Source of the DNA: Stromatinia cepivora
Lineage: Eukaryota; Ascomycota; Leotiomycetes; Helotiales; Sclerotiniaceae
Length of the DNA stretch: 64,000 nucleotides
Reading direction: 5' to 3'
NCBI GenBank assembly: GCA_014898415.1
Contig: RCTD01000006.1
Coordinates: forward strand, 1,302,001-1,366,000
Shown here: piece after piece, positions 1 to 10,860 of the stretch
Numbering within the stretch: position 1 is the stretch's first letter
Layout of the letters: every line of letters begins with the position of its first letter
Program-made: the position numbers and the translations under genes
Notes under the pieces: generated by a model
What the model saw: only the letters and a program-made list of their open reading frames with translations
Told to the model about the DNA's origin: nothing
Databases searched by the model: none

Positions 1-445
1 ACCCAAGCAGTTCAAAACCGTGGTTTTGAATGCTGCGCATAATTATACCGTGTCACTGAGATTTCAAAAACAGACATGTGTCACGGCCGTCACGGTCACA
101 GAACAAGACCTCAAGTGCATCAACCACATATAAATGTAAAGGTTCTTTATTACATAATAAAGAACCCTGTTTGAGACAAACTCAAATCGTTTCGTTGAAT
201 TTGAATAGCGGTCATTTCTCCAGGAAACAACCCCGCCGAAAGCTTTGAATATTATTTCAATCATGAGCTAGCAGAGAAAAGCGGCTCCTCGAAGTAGAAA
301 TCTCCACTGCAGAAACACTTCCATTCCTTTCCCCATACTCGAAATCGATCTTCACCGGGAAGTTATCGAAACTCTATATTTGTTAGTTAAGCCAAAGATA
401 ATGCGTGCAAGGAACCGTATAAACTTACGATTGATATCAAAGACT
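1..445. other. Intergenic, no gene seen
   Basis: Short open frames here have no domain-like composition and no credible splice partners. It is the 3' flank of the minus-strand secreted-protein gene. Confidence 0.5.
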
Positions 446-1019
446 CTAATCCTTAATGAGTATCTGATCGGGATAATTGACCTGAGTACCACCAAGCCAA
501 GTGGAAGGTAGAATGAGCGGGAACTGCAAAAATCCACCAAACTGGAATGCATAGTTCTCATATTGACCAAGAGTGGTTTTCTTATCGCACATATCTTGAG
601 CACATTGCTCCATAGCATCACGAACCAAGAAGTTACCGCTAGCAAAACTGAGACATGAAATACAACTAGCTGTCTCATCTACAATATGATTGTCGCAGAG
701 ACATTGAGCGACTACTCTGTTACGAGCCTCGGGATCGTTGATTTGAGAATTGGGGCCCTGGAGCATGGCTACTTGACAGGATTGCCATGCTTCGCGTGCA
801 GCGACGCAAGCAAAATTACCTGCAACACCGGTCAGGTAGAGCTCAAGGATAGTAAGAGACTCTAATGATAAGAGCGGCGACGTGCTACCTACCGTAGCAG
901 CACCGAACAGGAACATCAGTGGGTTTTCCCCACAAGCCAACAACAGATTGTCTTGATTCAAGTGGGACAGCTGCAGCTAGGGAAGCAACAAATGCAGAGA
1001 TAAACAAAACGACATTCAT
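446..1019 (-). CDS. Small secreted cysteine-rich protein (effector-like)
   Basis: Two exons: 1019-893 and 819-446, joined over a 73-nt phase-1 intron (GTAGGT...TTGCAG), give 166 residues. The N-terminus MNVVLFISAFVASLAAAVP is a textbook signal peptide with cleavage likely after the AAA stretch, so the protein should be exported. The mature part has ten cysteines, several paired (CC at 40-41, then QCLC and SCISC patterns), which suggests a disulphide-stabilised extracellular protein. No transmembrane segment or GPI signal follows. I do not recognise a named family. Small size, secretion and paired cysteines fit an apoplastic or effector-like protein, but that role is inference. The intron call is well supported because the two exon frames join exactly and the splice removes an upstream in-frame stop. 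Confidence 0.7.
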
Positions 1020-2542
1020 ATTGATGTTTTGAAAGTAATAACAAGAGTCGTAGATGAAAGGATATAAAACTATAGTGAGGTAGTTGTGTTTATTCTTTGA
1101 TATTGTCAAGTTTAGTTGCTTGAATTGAAAGATCAAGGTGATTTTGCGGGGGAAGAAGCCTTTTAGAGTAGGTACGTAGACTATTGCACATCTGCTAATT
1201 TCATTTGGGGCATTGAACGTCAAATGTCATCTTTGCTATGATGTTATAGTGAATAATAGATGAGGTATAAACCAGGGATGAATCTGTCACCTGGTGTATA
1301 ATCTTGAACCGACATTGACCGAGGTATTGAGCACTTCCACTTATTTCCTACCACCGTATCATTTGAAATGAGCTTATGCATAGCTAGATGCAGATGACTC
1401 TAATATACTGATAGAAAGACAAAGAACATCAGCTGCGCATGTTCTATAGTATCATGTCCGAGGCCTTGGCAGGAAAATATGCAGTAACAAGGGTTTGGCG
1501 AGCCTCCTATGAATACTGACAATGGAATCATCTCCTTAAACTCCGCAAACTGCAAGTATGAGTGTAAATCCATTCTTCGGAAGTAGAGAAGCATACAAGG
1601 AATGTAAAATGCATAAGATCTGCTCTAGCAGGAAAATTTTAACTTAATTGGGCTGCTAATAAAACATCGGAATCTGTTATGAAAAATTCTAGCTCAGAAA
1701 ATTATTCAAATTATTCAGAGAGGAAATCAGAAATGAGTAGATGACATCATTGAAACATGGTCCTGACAACCATAGTGAATTTACATGCGCATTAGTCGGC
1801 AATCTTCAAAGTCCAACGGATCATGCGTTCCATCTATAATTAAAATTCCGAACGTAGAAAAAAGATAGAATAATCAAGATTAGGCCTAAGATACACAATC
1901 TATCTCATTCAAAGCTAATCATGGTGAAAAGACTGTTGTGATGATACTGGAAGCTTGAAAAGAAGGATGCTTGTGGGCGGACATGTCTTCCACCAAGACA
2001 TCTGATGAAAGCAAGAGTTCATCCATGAGAGGCTCTCCAACCAGAGCACATTTGCCAAATGAATATCCTCCAAGCTCCAAGCTTTTATTTGGAATTGCTT
2101 CAAACATCAAACATCACATCAAGCGCCTTGCGACCCTACAATACCGCAAACTTTTAAAGCCAATAGATATGCCACACTAGACAGAAGCTAGTGATCACAG
2201 AATGTCCACTAGAACGCAGGAGATGGCTTGTTCGGAAATTCGAAGTGTGCAGTAAATTTGATGAAGCAAATTCAGGTGCAGTGTGATAACCTACAAATTT
2301 AATCACAAATTCAGTGGGTCCGGTTTGAGTAGCATATATGAAATTATAAATTAGTCGACCCCTAGCTTAATGAACCTACTCAACATCCAACTTCGCTTTT
2401 GATTTGAACCTGTAAAAAGTTGTGATTAAAACTCAATGCGTAGCATCCCACCTCACCGGCCTTGGATATATCCCCACCTATAAAGTCCGATATTTTAAGG
2501 ATAGGTGAGATACATTGGGACTGATGTGCAAATAGATATTCT
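1020..2542. other. Intergenic, promoter of the secreted-protein gene and 3' flank of pex39
   Basis: About 1.5 kb without a supportable gene. An open frame on the minus strand near 1919-2110 has coding-like composition, but it has no partner exon and no recognised domain, so it is not called. Confidence 0.4.
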
Positions 2543-3281
2543 CTATATATCAGTGGGATATTCTTGTTGGATAATGATGTCTCTGTGATCGCCAAAAGTT
2601 CCGCCACCTTGAATGGCCTCCTCGTCAACGTCTATCTCCCATGGCTTACGGCGCTTTCGTGCAACTGGCTTGGTACCCTGATCCGTAAGAACTGTATCAG
2701 GAATATCACGGATGCCCGGGATTGTACCACCAGCTGTGATCAAAGCGACGATCTCGGCAAAAGATTGAGGGTATGGTGCATTCTTTTGATCATCTGTGGT
2801 GCTAGCAGGGGGTAGGTCATTTTCATGATGGGGATGTGAAGTGTTGAAGGATGGAGTAGGATTCGAGGGTATGGTGGTGGTCGCAGGAACATCAGAAGAA
2901 GAAGGTGTGGATGGATGGGTGGCAAGATATGCTTTATATTTATCAAAATTGATGTTAATTTTCCTCTTTCGAGAAAGATAGAAGCATTGAGCCCGAAGTG
3001 TCAATTCTCGGATTTGTTCAGGAGAAGATGCATTGCCCAATATAGCAGAAAGACCACCCTGTTGAATATCAGTACATGAATCTATGAAAATATGAAGCTT
3101 CGAACAAGTTATTGCGGGCAAGATAATGAGGGGTAACATTGCCGAGGCTAATAACTGAAGGAAGAATTCAAAAGAGCTTGCTTACCTGGAACTCATTATC
3201 AGTACTCCATGGATATGATTGGAGATCCTTATAAATGTTGATGTCACTCTTTCCAGACTGATCTGATGTTTCAGTCGCCAT
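2543..3281 (-). CDS. pex39: PEX39-like KPWE-motif protein (peroxisomal PTS2 import factor)
   Basis: Exons 3281-3186 and 3058-2543 join in phase 0 over a 127-nt intron (GTAAGC...CAACAG), giving 203 residues. The N-terminal module contains YPWSTDNEFQ followed by GGLSAILG and LTLRAQCFYLSRK. This is a conserved fungal pattern, and it is contiguous only after splicing. A Ser/Thr/Pro-rich linker follows. The C-terminus carries the basic KRRKPWE motif, with KPWE at residues 170-173. This layout matches the small fungal family that includes yeast Yjr012c and human C6orf226, recently described as PEX39, which helps Pex7-dependent import of PTS2 proteins into peroxisomes. No membrane segment or PTS1 is evident. 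It is divergent from scd6, with 504 bp between the starts. Family membership is from motif recall, so function is moderately certain. Confidence 0.72.
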
Positions 3282-3785
3282 TATGGAGAATGATATGAAG
3301 TAGTGATAGAGAGCAGTAGAGATGTAGAGTTCTGGAAGAAGGTAAATCGTTTTCCGAGGAGTTAACCATATGATGGTTGGATGGTTGTAAGGCTGAGGGA
3401 ATCCCAGATGGTGGGATGAGGAGAACATGTGATTACCTAGTAAAACACTAAAGTCAACCGTAGTAAAATTAAAGGTGTGAATGGTATTCCGTAATTTTTA
3501 TATTGTCCAATCATATTACATAATCTTGTCAAAAGTGGGGCTTTGAGGCGCAAAGTTCAAGCGAGCGCTTCCTTGCCGCATACCTTAGCTTAGCTTTTCG
3601 CCAGAATAACACTCATGCCCTCCACAAAAGTACACACCAACATTGACAACTCTCACAACTCTCCCAAACACAACAACATCAACTATTTCAATTGCCCGAT
3701 ACCTAATAATTTACGTCTCTCTTTTGATTTACTCATTTCTTTAACTTACAGCTAGCTGTGAGCTGATCGCAGCGTAATAAGCATC
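3282..3785. promoter_or_regulatory. Divergent promoter region between pex39 and scd6
   Basis: 504 bp separate the two start codons. The stretch just before scd6 is pyrimidine-rich (CTCTCACAACTCTCCCAAAC), as is common in fungal leaders. No specific operator could be assigned. Confidence 0.4.
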
Positions 3786-5817
3786 ATGTCGGAATTCATA
3801 GGGTGAGTTTTCAAAGGCTGAAATTGAAGGACTGTCTTCAACTTTCCACAATGCATGCTGACCATGGCGCGCTCATAGTTCGAGGATATCTTTGGTATCA
3901 AGGAGTGATATTAGGTATTTCCGATGGTTAAGATACATTTGGTCGAGTATTGACGAGAGTTAAGATATGTCGGTACACTCCATGAGATCAATTCGGAAAA
4001 CTCAACAGTAGCCTTGGAAAATGTCAAATCTCATGGAACAGAAGGACGAAAGAACAACCCGGATGATGAGATTCCACCTTCGGATAGTGTTTACGAGTAC
4101 ATTGTCTTCCGTGGTAGTGATGTGAAGGATCTGCGAATTGAGGAAGCACCTGCACCCAAGGAAAACAAGCCCCCGCAGGTACCTAATGATCCTGCGATTC
4201 TAGGAGTAAGTGCGATCTTTTTAATAAACCAGCACCGAGTGGCTTTTGGTACTGCCATATATCAACTTGTTTTAAATGATGAAATATTTCGGATGTTAAA
4301 TCATATTGTCTCCGAGAGCGCAAAACCGTGTGGAGATTTTCCGTTGCCTTCCTTCTGATTTAGATACCTCAACATATATTTGCATTGAATGTTTACAGCA
4401 GGTTTACTAATAAGGCTCTTCTTTACAGAGCGGAACTCGTCCAGCCCCCTCTGCACAAGGACCACCAACTCCTCAAAACCAAAATCCACGAGGACCTCCA
4501 CCGCAAGGACAAAATGGTCCCCAACAACAAGGACCACCTCCTGGCATGGCTCCTTTCGGGCAATATCCGCCTCCTGGATTTTACCCTCCTCCGCCTGCAG
4601 GATGGGGCAGGGGAGGTCCCCCTGGTCCAGGTTTTCCAGGAATGCCGCCATTTGGTGGCCCGCCAGGTTGGTATCCCCCACCTGGACATGGATTTCCCCA
4701 ACACCCTGGACAATTTCCCCCTCCTCCAGGCTATGGCTTTCCACCACCAAATCAACAACAATTTCAACAACAAAACCAGCAACAAAAGCCATCACCAATT
4801 GGACCTGGCGCGAACAAACAACAAACACCTACTTCCGCAAACCCAACAGACAAACCAGCCGACGCACAAGCTCCTGGTGTTGGCAGCACTGCTGCACCGG
4901 CTCCCAAACAAGCAACCCCCCCTCCTTCCAAGGCTTCCCCAACTGACGTGGACGCAAATGCTACGAAACCATCCCAGCCCGCAGCCCCACCCGCTGCGCG
5001 AACCACTCCAAGTGGTCCTAAGAGCGGTCGTATTCAACCCGCAATGCCATTAGCTAGTCCTGCAGTAACTAAGGCTCCATTGCAAAATGCCACTGCCCCA
5101 GCCGTGCCAAAACAAAACGACGCTGCCGCAAGTTTGAGAGATGCCACACAAGCTGCGACTGCCGCCGTTGCTGCTGCAATGGCTAAACTTCCTCCAGTTG
5201 GAGGTCAACAGACCAATGGAAGCGCAGTTGACAACTTGACAAGAAAGGTCAACGAAATGCGAACAACCGATCCTGTTCGCGCTCCTAGACAACCGGGTAG
5301 CAATGGATTTGCAGCAAGAGGTCGAGGTCGAGGTGGCCGAGCTTCTGGTCCAGCTAAAGTTGATGTTCCTGCGGCCGATTTCGATTTCGAATCTGCAAAT
5401 GCAAAATTCAACAAACAAGATTTGGTCAAAGAGGCTATTGCTGGATCTCCACTTGGGGAGCAGCCTCCAAATACTTCAACCGCACCCGAAGCTGAGAAGG
5501 AAGAAATAGCACCTAAGGCATACAATAAAGCTGCATCATTCTTTGACAACATTTCGAGCGAGGCAAAGGATCGCACAGAAGCTGCCGGCAACAGACCTGG
5601 CGGCCGTGAGTGGCGAGGCGAAGAACAAAAGAAGAATGTTGAGACCTTCGGACAAGGAAGTGTTGATAATGGTGGTTATCGCGGAGGATATCGCGGCCGA
5701 GGCCGTGGCCGTGGGGGCTACAGAGGAAGAGGTGGTTATGGTGGTAATGGACAACCTACACGTGGCCGCGGTGGAGGATACCGAGGTCGTGGCGATGCCC
5801 AAACCCTTGTACAATAA
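3786..5817 (+). CDS. scd6: Scd6/Lsm14 (RAP55) RNA-binding translational repressor
   Basis: Four exons: 3786-3802, 3879-3914, 3965-4205 and 4429-5817 (560 residues). The first three encode an Lsm14 fold: MSEFIG, SRISLVSRSDIRYVGTLHEI, then VYEYIVFRGSDVKDL. A long Pro/Gln/Gly-rich linker follows. The C-terminal half has the family signatures in order: the DFDF box (415-418), the FFD box (SFFDNIS, about 468-474), the TFG box (504-506) and a final RGG-rich tail of GGYRGRGRGRGG-like repeats. The family acts in P-bodies and stress granules, binding eIF4G and Dhh1/Edc3 to repress translation and promote decapping. Splicing is well supported: exon 1 is only 17 nt and exon 2 only 36 nt, yet together they restore the conserved Lsm strand order. 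Confidence 0.92.
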
Positions 5818-6712
5818 ATCACACTGAGTCATCGGTCGAAATTTGCTGGATCAGGATAAGTTCTCTTTGCTCTGTATCAAAATATTTGCGGCGAATTTCT
5901 GGGCTTCAGATCAGAACAGTGATGGAGAGTGCAATCTTAAGTAAGAGGGTTTTAGAGCCTCGCTTACGAGATTGTAGAGAGTGGGGATTTCTTTGCGCGC
6001 ATTCACGGTAATTTCTTTAAATTTTAGCATGTATCACCAGGGAGGCCTCGTGAGCGAGGCTATGGTATCACTGGACATTCGTTGGGTTGGGTGGAGCTGG
6101 AGCATGAAGCGACTTTATTCCGAATGAATGGAGTAGGGGTTTTTTTATTGACAAAGACAAAAAGGTCTCTTTTGATATCAAAAACCTATACTGCGGGGAG
6201 TTGGGCTAGGTGTCAACGATGAGACGAAATAAACGGCTAGCTGGAGGGAGTTGATTTTGCTTGAATGAAGACTGTCATTCGTCCTCATTTTGAAGATCCA
6301 AGGGACTTTTTCAATGCGGGGAAGATATTCTAGAGAAATCAGATGAATATGAACAAATGAGTGAGAAAATGGGATATGGGTTTGATGGTCAATGGAAGGT
6401 GCAGAACTAGATATTGCAGTTTAATACCCTTCGGAAATATAGAATAACTATCAAACCGATACTGATATCCATGCTATGATTTCATGGATTGTGTGAATTG
6501 GACTTTGGTTCAAAAGTTAAAGATCGAGTGTGTATTTATTTATTCTCTTAACTTTGCCATGTGAACCTATCAACTCCTGTCGCCAATATATGCATTCCTA
6601 ATACCCAGCCAGTCATGTGGTCGGTCATCTGTAACATCACCCCATTCATTATACATATATAACCTCATATTCTCATTCGCCTCTCATCCCATCTCACAGC
6701 TAGCAGCTCATC
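5818..6712. other. Convergent 3' flanks of scd6 and selO
   Basis: 895 bp between two stop codons on opposite strands. No coding frame of note; it presumably contains both 3' UTRs and polyadenylation sites. Confidence 0.45.
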
Positions 6713-8635
6713 TCAAGAAGAACAACTACACTGCATCGCCCTACCCGGCCTCGGAACATCTCCACACCACCTCTCCTCCTCCTCTTTATCCCCATCCCAA
6801 CTCTCTCTAAAAGGCTCACTCACCATCTTCATGACTCTATTCAAAACCTCTCTCTCGCCTCCTTTCTCAACCCTCTTGATAATCTCATCCAAAACCCATC
6901 CTTTGGGTATAAACTTTGGATTTACTTTCTTCATCTCCGCCATGCGATTCTCGTCATCGCCATCTGGTCCCCAATCTTCGTATATTCTTGCTTGCCATTT
7001 TTCAAGCCAGTCGCTGAGACGGGTGGTTGCTGACTCGAGTGTATTGTTTAGACCGGTTACGCCTTCGTGGTGGAAGAATTTAGTGGAGACTTCCTTTCGG
7101 GAGGTGGTGGTGGCGAGGGAGGAAATGGGGATGGAGGAGATTTTACGGAAAAATTGGTTGAAATCTAATTCTAGAATTTCCATTGTATCGAGGAGTTCGC
7201 TATATAAGGTTTCGAAATCTGATTCTTTGAAGTTTTTGAGTCCGAGACGGGCGGTCATCAGACGCTTGTATTCCGCGAGGAACGCGGCTTTATATTCTTC
7301 GCCAATGCGGGTTATAAGGGCTTCTGCACGGGCGACGAGTTCGTCGGCGGCTTCCTGGCGGACACCTTTTTCGATAAATTCTTCGGCATCGACGCCAGCA
7401 CCGGCGCCTATGAGCTCACCGAGGGATTCTCCGAGACGGACCAGATTCCACCAGATTATGGTTGGTTGATTACGGTAGGCGTAGCGTAGCATATAGTCAT
7501 CATGGTTGGGTGTGTAGCTAGGGTCGAAGTTGTCGAGGAACGCAAATGGTCCGAAGTCTATGGATAAGCCAAAGATGGATGTATTGTCCGTATTGAGTAC
7601 ACCATTTGTGAAGGCATATGCTTGCCATGCTGCAACCGTCTTTGCATTCCGTCGTACAATTTCGCGATATAGACGAGTAAATCGGTTCTCTTCGAAACCA
7701 GCCGGACCTTCAATTGTGAATTTAGAAATACCTCTTTCGATGGTTTCCACTTTTCCATCATCTGCAGGATTCCTTGCTGGTAGTGATTCCCATCCTTCAA
7801 ATACATTCTCCGCAATATATGTACTAAGTTGCCTGATCAAGGCTCTATCCCCACGAGCTCGTAGTATATCGAATGTTCCAATCCGTAACCAAGACTCCGC
7901 AAATCTTGCCACAATCGCCCCAGGTTCTATTGTTTCTCTTCTAACTCTCGAATGGGGTAGAAGAGTCAAAGATAGCGCTCTAGTAGTAGGTATCTTTAAA
8001 CCATTCAAAGCCTCGGATACAATGAATTCCCTTATACTTGATCTCAACACGGCTTTCCCATCCGCAAATCGCGAGTATGGTGTTATTCCTGCACCCTTCA
8101 ATTGTAATTCGTATCGAACATTAGTACTTGTATTCGTGGTCTCGAATAGAGATATCGCTCGTCCATCACCTAGTTGACCAGCCCAAGATCCGAATTGCCA
8201 CCCACCATAACATTGTGCCCATGGATATCCACCCTCTAGTTTCTCTTCGTCCCAACCCCATAATTTGTTGCCAGCAACGGTTTGTTTAAATTCGTCCGTT
8301 GATTCTTCTCCCTCCTTAATCCCCAAATCTTTTATGGCAGTATGACTTACAGCGAGAAGTTCTGGATCTTTTGCATTTTCAGGTCGAACCCATGTAAATA
8401 ATGCGCCTTTCACCTGCCGAGGTCCAATTTCATTGCGGGGTGTTTTGTGCGATGCGGCAGGCGTTGGGAAGAGAGAATCAGGAGGAAGTGATGAGGTAAA
8501 TGTCCATGATTTGGGAAGATCTGCTAGAGATGTGCCGACATAGGAAGAGGCCTTTGGAGTATTGTTTTGGAAGAGATGAGATGCCATCTGAGCTATACGC
8601 ACGCGTGGTATGCGTAGTCGTGAGAGCATCAACAA
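6713..8635 (-). CDS. fmp40: SelO/Fmp40 protein adenylyltransferase (mitochondrial)
   Basis: A single-exon gene of 640 residues. It has the full SelO (UPF0061/YdiU) architecture: GGWQFGSWAGQLGDGRA, the nucleotide-binding LQLKGAGITPYSR lysine, SSIREFIVSEAL, and the catalytic/metal motif NTDN...DFGPF. In that motif Asp350, Asn351 and Asp360 correspond to the family's catalytic and Mg-binding Asp, Asn and Asp. SelO has an inverted kinase-like ATP pocket and transfers AMP to Ser/Thr/Tyr of mitochondrial redox proteins. The N-terminus (MLMLSRLRIPRVRIAQMASHL) is Arg-rich and acid-free, as expected of a mitochondrial presequence. The protein ends CSCSS, with Cys638 third from the end, exactly where animal SelO carries selenocysteine. 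It shares a 352-bp promoter with the aldo-keto reductase. Confidence 0.95.
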   Translation of the reverse strand: MLMLSRLRIPRVRIAQMASHLFQNNTPKASSYVGTSLADLPKSWTFTSSLPPDSLFPTPAASHKTPRNEIGPRQVKGALFTWVRPENAKDPELLAVSHTAIKDLGIKEGEESTDEFKQTVAGNKLWGWDEEKLEGGYPWAQCYGGWQFGSWAGQLGDGRAISLFETTNTSTNVRYELQLKGAGITPYSRFADGKAVLRSSIREFIVSEALNGLKIPTTRALSLTLLPHSRVRRETIEPGAIVARFAESWLRIGTFDILRARGDRALIRQLSTYIAENVFEGWESLPARNPADDGKVETIERGISKFTIEGPAGFEENRFTRLYREIVRRNAKTVAAWQAYAFTNGVLNTDNTSIFGLSIDFGPFAFLDNFDPSYTPNHDDYMLRYAYRNQPTIIWWNLVRLGESLGELIGAGAGVDAEEFIEKGVRQEAADELVARAEALITRIGEEYKAAFLAEYKRLMTARLGLKNFKESDFETLYSELLDTMEILELDFNQFFRKISSIPISSLATTTSRKEVSTKFFHHEGVTGLNNTLESATTRLSDWLEKWQARIYEDWGPDGDDENRMAEMKKVNPKFIPKGWVLDEIIKRVEKGGEREVLNRVMKMVSEPFRESWDGDKEEEERWCGDVPRPGRAMQCSCSS

Positions 8636-8987
8636 TTGTGTTAATGATACAGATCAAATGGACCTTAAGTAAGAACGAGGGGGGCAAATACAAATACAAA
8701 TAAATGCAAATGCAAATGCAAATGCAAATGTCGTCGGGGCTTGTTAGGATGTTGATTACCTATCCCTGCATTCTGAATATTTCTTGACCTCCCCCTGTAC
8801 GGAGCTTTGTAAGCTTATCTCAAGCACTATAAATATAGTGGAGGTGGGGTTGAAACTATGAAATCGTCATTCCTAAAGTACCTAGCTAGGTACAAAGTGA
8901 AGAAATACCTCCCTAGTGCCCTTATTTGTCGAAGATATTGATGAGTATTTTTCCTCTTCCATTTTTTTTTCATTTCATTAATCTTTC
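8636..8987. promoter_or_regulatory. Bidirectional promoter with short tandem repeats
   Basis: 352 bp between the starts of the SelO and aldo-keto reductase genes. Near 8689-8731 there is a run of CAAATA then CAAATG hexamers (about seven units). A TATA-like CTATAAATATAG lies near 8827-8838, better placed for the plus-strand gene. Confidence 0.45.
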
Positions 8988-10094
8988 ATGAGTACAATAT
9001 TCCCTTCCGTCTTCAAAGTATCCTTTCGTCCTCTCATAAAAAGTGCCTACAATATCCATTTTTTTCCTGTTCCTGTTCGCCACATCATGAATTCTGCAAC
9101 TTCAGCATATCAAAGCTCTTTCGGAGCTGAAGGCAATTCAGGTATTGCTCCAAAGCAAATGGCTCAATTACAAAAGCTCAAGTTGAATGATGGAAATGAG
9201 ATTCCAATGCTCGGATTCGGCCTTGGAACTGCTCACTATAAATCCAATTCCGACGGACCTGTCGATAAAGAGATTGTGCAGACGGCTCTTATGGCCATTA
9301 ATGCTGGCTACTATCATTTGGATGGAGCTCAAGGTAATTTCAGTCATTCAACGTGTTCGAAGAATTTCCATTTGTAACACTTTCCAGTATATGGCAATGA
9401 GACCGAAATGGGCATGGCGATCAAAGAATCCGGTGTTCCGCGGGAGAAATTCTTCGTCACTACGAAAATCACTGGTACCCAAGTAGTCGACACTCAAGCT
9501 GCCTTTGAAGAATCTCTGAGGAAGCTCCAGCTTGATTATGTCGATCTGTACTTGGTTCACGCTCCGTTTTTTGCCAAAACTCCTCGAGACCTACAGAGTA
9601 AATGGGCGGATATGGAAGCCATTCATGCATCTGGAAAAGCCAAGTCTATTGGAGTGTCTAACTTTCTACAAAAAGATTTGGAGGTGATTTTACAAACAGC
9701 CAAGATTATCCCTTCCATCAACCAGATTGAATATCATCCTTACCTTCAACACGGATCTCTGATTCCTTATCACCGCGAAAAGAATATAGCAATAGCGGCC
9801 TACTCTCCCTTGACAGCGGCCGTCAAAGCTTCTCCGGGACCGTTAGATAGTACCTACGCTGAACTAGCTAGAAAATATGGAGTCACTCCTGGAGAGATAG
9901 CTTTGAGATGGATTATTGATCAAGGAATGGTGGCATTAACTACGAGTGGGAATGAGCACAGATTGAGAGCGTATCAGAAGGTTAGTCAATTTAAGCTAAC
10001 GCCGAAGGAGGTGGAGGAGATTGCTAGAACCGGTAGCGAGAAGCATTATAGGGGTTTTTGGAGGAATATGTTCGCGCCGGATGATAGGTCATAG
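8988..10094 (+). CDS. Aldo-keto reductase
   Basis: Exons 8988-9333 and 9388-10094 (54-nt phase-1 intron) encode 350 residues. The fold signatures run from IPMLGFGLGT through DLYLVHAPF, GVSNF and QIEYHPYLQ to GEIALRWI. The catalytic tetrad is intact: Asp112 and Tyr117 (in DGAQVYGNE, which exists only after splicing), Lys142 (VTTKITG) and His173 (VHAPF). These enzymes reduce aldehydes and ketones with NADPH or NADH; the substrate cannot be deduced. The usual DTA before the Tyr is DGA here. The first ATG adds about 33 basic/hydrophobic residues before MNSATSAYQ (ATG at 9087), possibly an organelle presequence. Initiation at 9087 would give a cytosolic enzyme, so dual localisation is possible. 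Confidence 0.92.
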
Positions 10095-10860
10095 ATATAT
10101 TTGTTGCTGGAAATATTGAAAAAGCCTTAACCAAGATGTTCCAAATCACTAAAGCTATTCACGGGTTGCTTCCGCGATGTTAATGATGCAAATAGAACTA
10201 TGTCATTTCGATAAATTGTCCGGGCGCGTTCAGTAACTGCGTCTAGCATCTTGACATGTCCCCAAAATGTCAGACAGACCATAACCTTAATCAGTGGAAT
10301 TAGTTTTGAAGACATTGATGGGATAAATATCCTATATAAGGGCAAAAACTGTAGAAGTACCTGTATAGATCGAATAGTCGTAATTGAGTTCGAGTGGGTG
10401 GATTACGGTGCTTAGAATTGAGCCTTGGATTCAAGTACAGTTGGACTTTTGTTTCCACTACGGGTCAACTAAACTGTTTAATCTAATTAGATCACTACTT
10501 TAATATATTTAGGATTCAATAATCTATACGAGTATTCAGACGGATATTGAATTGATGTTTAAATTTTAAATTTAATGAAATCCCTTATCAAAAATAATAC
10601 AAACCCTTTTGTTTCTAAACTCGATATCAAAACAAATAATAATAATTTGAAAATGAAATCTACTGAATATATATAAAGAATTAATTTAAAAATATAGTCT
10701 ATATATTCAAAATCAATAATGCTAAAGAATTATACCAGGAATTGCGAATGCTATTATAATTTTGATGAGATTGATAAAATGGCGTGGCACAGACTAAATA
10801 CCCGCCTAATAAGGAAGAAGTCTGGTCAGTCAACCGCGCTAGCTAGCACTCTGCGCTGGC
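10095..10860. other. AT-rich intergenic region
   Basis: 766 bp, strongly AT-rich around 10490-10720. No gene is supported. It includes the 3' flank of the reductase and the promoter of the RNase H-fold gene. Confidence 0.45.

Noticed and set aside
4385..5053. Gln/Pro/His-rich alternate frames over the scd6 linker
   Set aside because: Out-of-frame readings of the Pro/Gln repeat region; the Scd6 frame carries all conserved boxes.
6831..8177. Two plus-strand frames of 212 and 215 residues opposite SelO
   Set aside because: Serine/arginine-rich antisense shadows of the SelO coding sequence.
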